Positions 1-5,827 of a stretch of 11,531 nucleotides of DNA are shown piece after piece; the stretch's first letter is position 1, and the number at the start of each line of letters is the position of its first letter. Source of the DNA: Porphyromonadaceae bacterium (lineage in GTDB: Bacteria; Bacteroidota; Bacteroidia; Bacteroidales; Paludibacteraceae); the NCBI GenBank assembly GCA_905372135.1, contig CAJPNS010000063.1:1-11531 (forward strand), in the 5' to 3' direction. The notes under the pieces are model-generated. The model did not search any database, was not told the origin of the DNA, and was given only the letters and a program-made list of their open reading frames with translations. The position numbers and the translations under genes are program-made.

Positions 1-81
1 ATTTTATTCACTCGACACCTATCTCATAAGAGGCAAAAAACGCCCATTACCGCATAAACAGCTGATAATACAGATATTGCA

Positions 82-1479
82 TCATTTTATTTTTTCTTCC
101 AACATTCGTATATCTTTCTGTAGATGCTTATCGCATTTCAGTAGATCGTCGATAAGCTTACAAGAGTGTATTACAGTAGCATGTGTACGATTGCCGATAG
201 TAGAAGCTATCGTATTGAGCGAATACGATGTGTGTTTACGAGCGAGATACATAGCTATCTGGCGAGGTTGAGCTACCTCCGACTTCCTACTCTTAGAACA
301 CAAAACATCCTGCGACAACGAATAATGCTTGCATACCAAATCGCATATATAATCGATATCTATCTTCTTGTTTTCCTTTGGAGTAATATTTATAAGTCTC
401 CTGGCAAGTTCCATACTTATAGGCTCTTTGTTTACAGTACTATGAGCGATAAGCGAAATCAATATTCCTTCCAAATCTCTGATATTCTCAGTGATATTAT
501 CTGCTATGAAGTCTACCACCTCGTCGGGCACACTCAATCCGTTGTTACCGATTTTGTATCGAAGTATATTCTTTCTTAGTTCCAGGTCGGGTCTATCTAT
601 CTCTACATTAAGCCCCCAACCGAAGCGACTCAAAAGCCTATCTTCCATATTTTTCAGTGCCGACAAAGGTCTATCGCACGTAAGTATTATCTGCTTGCCA
701 AGTCTTTGAAGATGATTGAATATATTGAAAAATATATTTTGAGTTCCCGTCTTGGTCATAAACTCATGTATATCATCGATAAGCAACACATCGAGGCTTT
801 GATAGAAGTTGATAAAATCGTTTTGATTGTTTGTCCTTACCGAGTCGGTATATTGAATCATAAAAAGATTTGCCGATACATACAAAACTCGTTTTTCGGG
901 ATACTGTCGCTTGACCTCCATACCTATAGCATTGATAAGGTGTGTCTTACCTACACCCGAAGAGCCATATATAAACATCGGATTAAACACTGTCTTACCC
1001 GGATTGTCGGCGATATTAAGCCCTGTACTACGCGCCAACTTGTTGCTATATCCCTCTATAAAGTTGTCGAAACGATACTTTTCGTTCAACTGCGAATCGA
1101 ATTTTATTTCAATACTATTATCGAACGGCGAGAATACTTTATCTCTTTTTATCGGCAAATTGTTAGTGTTTTTAGCAGCGACACCCACAGGCGACTCCGA
1201 CGATTCGTCTTGCGATACGCCTTTATCATTGTCGTTGAGCACACTATATAGCAGTTTGACCTCTTTCGACAGAACCTTATTTATAGTGTCTCTGAGCAAA
1301 CGAGAGTAGTGCTCGTCTATAAACTCGTAATAAAACATAGTAGGAACTTGCAAAACAAACTCATTATCAGAATATCTCAAAGGAATAATCGGTCTAAACC
1401 AACTGGTATAGACTTCATTCGAGACATTGGCTCTGATAATATCAAGGCAACTATTCCACAAATCTATTACGTTACACAT
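82..1479 (-). CDS. dnaA: Chromosomal replication initiator protein DnaA
   Basis: DnaA is the ATP-dependent initiator that binds and melts the chromosomal origin and loads the replicative helicase. From the ATG at 1479 the protein has 465 residues, a normal length. Domain I is at about residues 1-80 (LWNSCLDIIRANVSNEVYTSWF), followed by a short polar linker at about 81-125. The AAA+ core has Walker A GSSGVGKT at 172-179, Walker B LLIDDIHEF at 232-240, sensor I ILTCDR at 265-270, the arginine-finger region RLLSRFG at 281-287 and sensor II RDLEG at 334-338. The domain IV DNA-binding signature GNRTHATVIHSC is at 429-440. The frame continues three codons upstream to a TTG at 1488. I prefer the ATG because the residues added carry no family similarity. 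It is preceded by a 365-bp gap with a candidate promoter and is not flanked by dnaN or gyrB. Identity is certain; only the start is open. Confidence 0.97.
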   Translation of the reverse strand: MCNVIDLWNSCLDIIRANVSNEVYTSWFRPIIPLRYSDNEFVLQVPTMFYYEFIDEHYSRLLRDTINKVLSKEVKLLYSVLNDNDKGVSQDESSESPVGVAAKNTNNLPIKRDKVFSPFDNSIEIKFDSQLNEKYRFDNFIEGYSNKLARSTGLNIADNPGKTVFNPMFIYGSSGVGKTHLINAIGMEVKRQYPEKRVLYVSANLFMIQYTDSVRTNNQNDFINFYQSLDVLLIDDIHEFMTKTGTQNIFFNIFNHLQRLGKQIILTCDRPLSALKNMEDRLLSRFGWGLNVEIDRPDLELRKNILRYKIGNNGLSVPDEVVDFIADNITENIRDLEGILISLIAHSTVNKEPISMELARRLINITPKENKKIDIDYICDLVCKHYSLSQDVLCSKSRKSEVAQPRQIAMYLARKHTSYSLNTIASTIGNRTHATVIHSCKLIDDLLKCDKHLQKDIRMLEEKIK

Positions 1480-1568
1480 ACAATACAAAAGACTATCTTC
1501 TTTCTCGCTTCTAATATACTGATTAGTATTAAATTCCTATTTTTTATCTATTTTCGAAAATGGTTTTG

Positions 1569-1600
1569 CAAAGATGACGAAAAAAAAAAACACCCACAAA
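1569..1600 (-). promoter_or_regulatory. Candidate dnaA promoter, Bacteroidota type
   Basis: On the minus strand a TTTG (-33 element, 1600-1597) is followed after exactly 20 bases by CATCTTTG (-7 element, 1576-1569). The Bacteroidota primary-sigma consensus is TTTG, about 19-21 bases, then TAnnTTTG; this -7 box differs at one position. Transcription would start near 1562, giving a leader of roughly 80 nt before the dnaA ATG. The spacer contains an 11-base A run (1580-1590 on the plus strand), and an 8-base A-tract lies just upstream on the transcribed strand, like an UP element. This is a motif match only. Confidence 0.5.
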
Positions 1601-1614
1601 CAGATGTTTTTTTT
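1580..1614 (-). terminator. Possible weak terminator after the MCE gene, overlapping the dnaA promoter
   Basis: Read on the minus strand, eight A and CATC (1614-1603) can pair across an 8-base loop with GGTG (1594-1591) and the start of an 11-T run (1590-1580). That gives a 12-bp stem, mostly A:U with one G:U, ending in U residues. It could stop transcripts coming from the MCE gene at 1845. It occupies almost the same bases as the candidate dnaA promoter, so it may simply be A/T-rich promoter DNA. The low G+C of the stem keeps my confidence low. Confidence 0.25.
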
Positions 1615-1844
1615 GAGTAATTCACGCTTATTTATATGCCTAATAATTAGATATTTGTCTTGGGTTATTGTTAGAATCAAAGTATTATGAGCATCACAAA
1701 TCACAAATAAATTAGTATCTAATAGCTTAGCTTTTGGTAGCACATAAAGTCGTTTTTTTTAACCCACACTATTTGAATATGGAATACTTTTTTTCATCGA
1801 CCTCTTATTTGGAATCATTATAAACAAGCACTTTCTTTAGCCCC
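1615..1844. other. Intergenic stretch with no supported gene
   Basis: This 230-bp, A+T-rich stretch lies between the MCE gene stop and the dnaA promoter. I find no tRNA, no strong promoter box and no strong terminator. On the minus strand an ATG at 1797 opens a 12-codon frame (MKKSIPYSNSVG) that stops at 1761-1759. The same frame then stays open to 1537, but without an ATG. An 8-bp inverted repeat, ATTAGATA at 1646-1653 and TATCTAAT at 1716-1723, is too far apart and A/T-rich to mean much. Two CCCACA motifs match DnaA boxes poorly. Confidence 0.4.
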
Positions 1845-2726
1845 CTATTTCTTACTTCCAAAAACAGAAATATTTACATATCTTTTGGGATTCGCCTTAA
1901 GGTCAACCATCAGACTATTAGCGTTTTGTACCGTAGAATTGAGATTATCATACAAAGCTCTATCGCTTAATAAAAGTCCTAAAGATGAGCCAGGATCATT
2001 CAATTTTCGAGTGAAATTTTCCATGCCATTCAGAGTCTGATTTACTTTCGTCATAAGCATATCGACGTCGAGCCGACCGACCTTAGCATCGAGATTGGTA
2101 GCCATACTATTCAATCTACTCATAGTCGACGGCAACGAGGCTGTACCCTGCTTCAGTTGCACGACGGCAGAATTGATGTTGTCCATCGTAGAACGCAGCG
2201 ATGCTATTGTCTTTCTGAGATTTACATCGGAAGTAAGAGTATTTATATTTGTAGAAATCGAATCGAGATTGTTTATTATCTTCGATACGTTTGGAATATA
2301 CTGAGTTATCTGCGACATAAAATTTTCGGCTACATCGGTAGGAATAGTGTCGTTCGACGAATGATAGTCGCTACCGCTACCAAGTTTCACATCAATAATC
2401 TTACCACCTATAAGTCCCTCATCGTCAAGAACAAACACCGTACCCTTAGGCAACTTTATATCTTTCTTTATAGCAAGCTCGACCACAAACGGCACTTCGC
2501 TTTCGAAATCGTAACTGATTTTTCTCACCTGCCCCACCTTATATCCTTTGATATTTACGGGATTGGATACCACAAGTCCGCCAATATCCTTATAAACAGC
2601 AAAATATCTATTGGATGAAGAAAAAATATTTATGCCTTTAAGAAAATTCAATCCAAAAAAAAGTATTGCCACAGCAACTATGAAAGTAATTCCTATCTTT
2701 ATCTCTTTGGTGTTATTTTTAAACAT
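1845..2726 (-). CDS. MCE/MlaD-family lipid transport substrate-binding protein
   Basis: MlaD-type proteins are anchored in the inner membrane and form hexameric rings that shuttle phospholipids between the two membranes, working with an MlaE permease and MlaF ATPase. This 293-residue protein has a short basic N-terminus, one hydrophobic anchor at about 10-29 (KIGITFIVAVAILFFGLNF) and an MCE domain at about 39-118. The domain contains the characteristic DIGGLVVSNPVNIKGYKVG at 47-65. A long helical, probably coiled-coil region follows at about 138-275. The C-terminal stretch with SSLGLLLSD, YDNLNSTVQ and KANPKRYVNISVFG matches what I know of Bacteroidota MCE proteins. No mlaE or mlaF lies in the window, so its partners must be encoded elsewhere. 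It is divergent from cdaA across 114 bp. The start at 2726 is the ATG just before the anchor. Family is secure; the lipid substrate is inferred from homologues. Confidence 0.9.
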   Translation of the reverse strand: MFKNNTKEIKIGITFIVAVAILFFGLNFLKGINIFSSSNRYFAVYKDIGGLVVSNPVNIKGYKVGQVRKISYDFESEVPFVVELAIKKDIKLPKGTVFVLDDEGLIGGKIIDVKLGSGSDYHSSNDTIPTDVAENFMSQITQYIPNVSKIINNLDSISTNINTLTSDVNLRKTIASLRSTMDNINSAVVQLKQGTASLPSTMSRLNSMATNLDAKVGRLDVDMLMTKVNQTLNGMENFTRKLNDPGSSLGLLLSDRALYDNLNSTVQNANSLMVDLKANPKRYVNISVFGSKK

Positions 2727-2760
2727 ATTATCAATGGTTGTATATAAATTTATCGAAAAA

Positions 2761-2794
2761 CAAAATTACTCTTTTTTGTAAAGAGATGAGCAAC
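2761..2794 (-). promoter_or_regulatory. Candidate promoter of the MCE gene
   Basis: On the minus strand TAATTTTG (2768-2761) is a perfect TAnnTTTG -7 box, about 35 bases upstream of the MCE gene ATG. A GTTG at 2794-2791 gives a TTG core for the -33 element at a 22-base spacing, slightly long for the Bacteroidota consensus. The two elements interleave with those of the divergent cdaA promoter. Confidence 0.45.
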
Positions 2795-2808
2795 TTTTTG
2801 TAACTTTG
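2775..2808 (+). promoter_or_regulatory. Candidate promoter of cdaA
   Basis: TTTG at 2775-2778 (-33) and TAACTTTG at 2801-2808 (-7) both match the Bacteroidota consensus exactly; the spacing is 22 bases, a little over the usual 19-21. Transcription would start near 2815, leaving a leader of about 25 nt before the cdaA ATG. The -7 box is intact and correctly placed, which is the main support. Confidence 0.5.
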
Positions 2809-2810
2809 TT

Positions 2811-2843
2811 TCGTCGAAAAAAAATGTCGTTGAAAAAAAAATG
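2811..2843 (+). repeat. Tandem duplication of the translation start region of cdaA
   Basis: TCGTCGAAAAAAAATG (2811-2826) is followed immediately by TCGTTGAAAAAAAAATG (2827-2843). The copies differ by one substitution and one A. Each ends in an ATG. The second ATG (2841) starts cdaA. The first (2824) starts an 8-codon frame, MSLKKKWE, whose TAA at 2848-2850 lies inside cdaA, so the short frame overlaps the cdaA start. Confidence 0.75.
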
Positions 2844-3620
2844 GGAATAACCTTTCAGATAAAAGATGCAATAGATATAATACTCGTAGCCATTTTGATG
2901 TATTTATTATATACGTGGACACGAGGAACAGGGGCAAAAAATATTTTTATCGGACTTATAACTTTCGTCGTAACATGGTTTTTCGTAACCCGAATATTCA
3001 AAATGGATCTTCTCGGAGCTATTTTCGACGGGATATTCAATGTAGGAGCTTTCGCCATAATAGTAATCTTTCAGAACGAGATACGCCAGTTTTTCTCACG
3101 TATAGGCTCACGAAACAGTTGGAAATATTTCATTCGATTTCTGGAGCGAGTACGGCTAAAGAAAAAAGGCGCTTCGGTACAGCTATCTATCACTCCGTTA
3201 GCCGACGCCTGCCGCAACATGGTGAAAGACAAAGTGGGAGCTCTCATAGTGATAGCCCGCAAAAACAGTCTACAAGAATACATCGACACGGGAGAGGTGA
3301 TCGATGCCAAAATCAATACTCGCCTGATAGAGAACATATTCTTCAAAAACTCTCCGTTGCACGACGGAGCAGTAATAATAGCCAACAACAAAATAGTATC
3401 GGCAGGCGCCATATTGCCTCTATCGCGTAGCCACGAGATACCGAAACCTCTCGGACTCCGTCACCGTGCCGCTATCGGGCTTAGCGAACGTACCGACGCT
3501 ATAGTAATAGTACTGTCTGAAGAGACGGGCAATATATCGCTCGTATCGGGAGGTATTATCACACAGAGGATTCCTCCTCAATCGCTCGATAAAGAGATAG
3601 AAGACAAACTTATGTGGTAG
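2841..3620 (+). CDS. cdaA: Diadenylate cyclase CdaA (membrane-bound, c-di-AMP synthesis)
   Basis: CdaA joins two ATP molecules into cyclic di-AMP, a second messenger that in studied bacteria controls potassium and osmolyte balance and cell-wall stress. The 259-residue protein has three N-terminal hydrophobic segments at about 9-26, 34-52 and 57-77, a basic linker, and a DAC domain from about 110 to 245. The two active-site motifs are intact: DGA at 175-177 (in SPLHDGAVII) and RHRAA at 207-211 (in LGLRHRAAIGLSE). Length and layout fit the CdaA class rather than the DNA-scanning DisA class. The start at 2841 is the only ATG in this frame ahead of the first membrane segment. A glycosyltransferase follows after 6 bases, implying one transcript. 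Neither folP nor a cdaR/YbbR-type regulator gene, both familiar neighbours of cdaA homologues, is adjacent here. Confidence 0.96.
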   Translation: MGITFQIKDAIDIILVAILMYLLYTWTRGTGAKNIFIGLITFVVTWFFVTRIFKMDLLGAIFDGIFNVGAFAIIVIFQNEIRQFFSRIGSRNSWKYFIRFLERVRLKKKGASVQLSITPLADACRNMVKDKVGALIVIARKNSLQEYIDTGEVIDAKINTRLIENIFFKNSPLHDGAVIIANNKIVSAGAILPLSRSHEIPKPLGLRHRAAIGLSERTDAIVIVLSEETGNISLVSGGIITQRIPPQSLDKEIEDKLMW

Positions 3621-3626
3621 ACCGCT

Positions 3627-4874
3627 ATGAAGATACTTGTACTATGCGACCGACCGAATCCTCCGGGATATATTCCACGTATCCGCTATTGGTGTGATTA
3701 TCTTGCAAGTATGGGGTATGAGATAACCTTGGTCAGCGAACAGTCGGAGGTGAAAAAATATTTATCAGATAAGATAAGGGTTTTTACTTTCGATTACCTT
3801 GTAAGTCGCAATAAAATAGCGTTTTATATCGAATGGCTCGCCAAAACCCTTCTAAACCTTTTGTACGACCATAAAGGCAGATTTTTGCTACGTAAAATAT
3901 CGAAAATACACGGTTTTAACGAGTTTGATGCCGTCATTTGCTCTTCGACGTTCCATTCGTTCCCACTCACTACGGCTGCAATGGTAGCAGAGAAAAAAAA
4001 TATACCGTTATACGCCGACCTCCGCGATATCATAGAGCAGACTCCTGCGTCAAACAATAGTATTTTCATACATCGCTTTCCCTCATTCGTAGGTCGCTGG
4101 ATTACAAAGCACTACAAACACACACATATCTGTCGACGCAATACCGCTATTAGAAAAGCCAAGGCACTAACAACCGTATCGCAGTGGCACAAAGACTTCT
4201 TACACTACTATAATTCAAATACTTTCGTAATATACAATGGATACGACGAGCGGTTGTTTGCGCCGATAGAGATACGGCAAAAAAGTTTCGATATATCTTA
4301 TTTCGGAGAGTTGAGCGACACCAACTTACGGTATCCCAATATATTATTTGCTGCTTTGAAAAACATAGTCGTACGCCACGATATAGATTTAGCGAATATA
4401 AGAGTAAGATGGTTCACCGATAGGCGTTCGCAAGAAACTATCGAACGGTTGGCAAAATCATTTGGAATAGAACGACTTATGGAGTATAACGAATTTGTAG
4501 AGGGCAATGATTTGGTCTACAACATGAATAGCAGCTCTATACTATTGATTTTCACCAACAAACCCGACATCGTCGGTTATCGTGGCATTATGACCACAAA
4601 ATTTTTCGAATATCTGGGAACTACACGACCAATACTAATTAGCCCCGACAATGCCGACGAACTCTCCGAGACGGCTAAAAATATAGCCTGTGGCTTAGTA
4701 TCTTCCGATGTTGGAGAGATAGAGACGTTTATTGCAGATAAATACACAGAGTGGCTAAACAACAAACATACAGCCACTTGCGTAGAGCACGATAAAATAA
4801 AACCGTTCTCTCGTCGGTACGGAGCAGAAGCGCTAAGACATATCATCGACAATCAACAACCGAAGATATATTGA
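3627..4874 (+). CDS. Glycosyltransferase, family 4-like (GT-B fold)
   Basis: This 415-residue protein most likely transfers a sugar from a nucleotide donor onto a surface glycan. It has the two-Rossmann GT-B plan: an N-terminal half opening with MKILVLCDRP and containing YADLRDI at about 129-135, then a hinge at VIYNGYDERLFAP (201-213), typical of family-4 enzymes. The donor-binding half includes ISYFGEL at 223-229 and TTKFFEYLGTTRPIL at 323-337. E328 there sits where family-4 enzymes carry the donor-ribose-binding glutamate. There is no signal peptide or membrane segment, so it is cytosolic or peripherally membrane-associated. The start lies 6 bases after the cdaA stop, so the two are probably co-transcribed. 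I cannot name the sugar or acceptor. An isolated glycosyltransferase with no wzx/wzy-type genes nearby gives no pathway clue. Confidence 0.85.
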   Translation: MKILVLCDRPNPPGYIPRIRYWCDYLASMGYEITLVSEQSEVKKYLSDKIRVFTFDYLVSRNKIAFYIEWLAKTLLNLLYDHKGRFLLRKISKIHGFNEFDAVICSSTFHSFPLTTAAMVAEKKNIPLYADLRDIIEQTPASNNSIFIHRFPSFVGRWITKHYKHTHICRRNTAIRKAKALTTVSQWHKDFLHYYNSNTFVIYNGYDERLFAPIEIRQKSFDISYFGELSDTNLRYPNILFAALKNIVVRHDIDLANIRVRWFTDRRSQETIERLAKSFGIERLMEYNEFVEGNDLVYNMNSSSILLIFTNKPDIVGYRGIMTTKFFEYLGTTRPILISPDNADELSETAKNIACGLVSSDVGEIETFIADKYTEWLNNKHTATCVEHDKIKPFSRRYGAEALRHIIDNQQPKIY

Positions 4875-4883
4875 ATAAAAAAA

Positions 4884-4908
4884 TTAGGGTCGGACACCCC
4901 GACCCTAA
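4884..4908 (-). terminator. Intrinsic terminator after lpxA
   Basis: TTAGGGTCGG (4884-4893) and CCGACCCTAA (4899-4908) form a perfect 10-bp stem with a 5-base loop. On the minus strand the stem is followed at once by seven T (4883-4877), the classic intrinsic terminator form, 52 bases beyond the lpxA stop. On the plus strand no T-tract follows, so it would stop glycosyltransferase transcripts less well. It sits between two converging transcription units. Confidence 0.88.
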
Positions 4909-4959
4909 CTCCATTAATCTAAACATTAAATATAAAAAAAATAACAAACAACAAAACTT

Positions 4960-5751
4960 TTAATGCTTTGTCGAGCAATCGTTTCCTTTCAATATGCCCC
5001 TATCCGACATTTTTATAAAGTTCAATATTTCATTCCTTATCTCCGACGACTCGTACTCCGTCTCGATTTTTTCTATCGCCTGCGATACTATCATATCTGA
5101 GTGAAAAAGTATACGATACATATTTTTAATATCGTCTATCTGCTTTTCCGTAAAACCTCTGCGATTGAGCCCCACAGAGTTTACTCCCGTATATGTTATC
5201 GGGAAACGTGCCGCCATAATATAAGGAGGTATATCTTTGTTTACCAGAGCTCCACCCTGCACTATCACGTGCTTGCCTATTTTTGTAAACTGGTGCACCA
5301 AAACGCCTCCGCTAACGATAGCATAGTCGTCGACTTCGACCTCGCCGGCAAGCTGTACTGAATTGGAAGTAATGATATTATCGCCTAAAACACAGTCGTG
5401 AGCCACGTGACAGTAAGCCATAATAAGGCAATTGCTGCCGATTACGGTCTTCTGACGCGAAGCCGTTCCGCGATTTATTGTGGTAAACTCACGAAACATA
5501 TTATTGTCGCCTATCTCCAGAGTAGTCTCCTCTCCTTTGAATTTGAGGTCTTGGGGGTCGCCACCTATCACTGCCGAGTGATATATCTTGTTGTTACGCC
5601 CCATCTTGGTGTTTTTCACTATCTTAGCACCCGACATAATAATACAATTATCGCCTATCTCTACATTTTCGCCAATAGTAACAAAAGGCTCTATCGTAAC
5701 ATTATCGCCTATCTTGGCACTCGGGTGTATTATACTCAACTCACTTATCAT
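4960..5751 (-). CDS. lpxA: UDP-N-acetylglucosamine acyltransferase LpxA
   Basis: LpxA carries out the first step of lipid A synthesis, moving a 3-hydroxyacyl chain from ACP to UDP-GlcNAc in the cytosol as a trimer. The 263-residue protein begins with many left-handed beta-helix hexapeptide repeats (HPSAKIGDNVTIEPFVTIGENVEIG and onward, residues 9 to about 175) and ends with a helical domain containing the family stretch GLNRRGFTEKQ at 194-204. The catalytic histidine of E. coli (H125) corresponds to H118 in HVAHD, and H122 to H115. E. coli H144 is replaced by glutamate, E137, in LAGEVEVDD. G166 aligns with E. coli G173, the position that permits long acyl chains. It follows lpxC-fabZ by 76 bp on the same strand, the usual Bacteroidota pairing, and precedes a strong terminator. 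Confidence 0.96.
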   Translation of the reverse strand: MISELSIIHPSAKIGDNVTIEPFVTIGENVEIGDNCIIMSGAKIVKNTKMGRNNKIYHSAVIGGDPQDLKFKGEETTLEIGDNNMFREFTTINRGTASRQKTVIGSNCLIMAYCHVAHDCVLGDNIITSNSVQLAGEVEVDDYAIVSGGVLVHQFTKIGKHVIVQGGALVNKDIPPYIMAARFPITYTGVNSVGLNRRGFTEKQIDDIKNMYRILFHSDMIVSQAIEKIETEYESSEIRNEILNFIKMSDRGILKGNDCSTKH

Positions 5752-5768
5752 TTAATAAAAACGAATTT

Positions 5769-5788
5769 CGGTGTAAATATTTATACCG
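5769..5788. promoter_or_regulatory. Imperfect palindrome between lpxC-fabZ and lpxA
   Basis: CGGTGTAAATATTTATACCG is a 20-bp dyad in which 9 of 10 base pairs are self-complementary, ending 18 bp before the lpxA ATG on the minus strand. It has the size and symmetry of an operator, or could form a hairpin with a few loop bases at the 5' end of the lpxA message. I know of no protein that binds it, and its A/T-rich centre weakens the case. Confidence 0.35.
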
Positions 5789-5827
5789 TGTATGACGGCA
5801 CAATTCAAAAATGTTGCAATAAAATTT

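Noticed and set aside
1..271. Plus-strand open frame running in from the left edge across the 3' end of dnaA
   Set aside because: Most of it is antisense to the conserved DnaA domain IV, its composition is not protein-like, and the part outside dnaA (about 80 bases) is too short to recognise. The left 81 bases hold only a weak GGC/GCC hairpin and no supported gene.
706..1251. Plus-strand 181-codon frame antisense to dnaA
   Set aside because: It mirrors the conserved AAA+ domain and resembles no protein family; it is a shadow of dnaA codon usage, as are the other long antisense frames across lpxA, lpxC-fabZ, coaX and rng.
1646..1723. 8-bp inverted repeat ATTAGATA / TATCTAAT
   Set aside because: The arms are 62 bp apart in very A/T-rich DNA, so the match is likely chance.
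1452..1768. DnaA boxes or an origin next to dnaA
   Set aside because: Sites near 1452 (TATTCCACA), 1591 and 1763 match TTATCCACA at only 6-7 of 9 positions, are not clustered, and one is inside the coding region. No AT-rich unwinding repeat array is seen.
2915..3430. Second plus-strand frame of 171 codons inside cdaA
   Set aside because: It lies wholly within cdaA in another frame, and the cdaA frame carries intact catalytic motifs; the overlapping frame has no recognisable domain.
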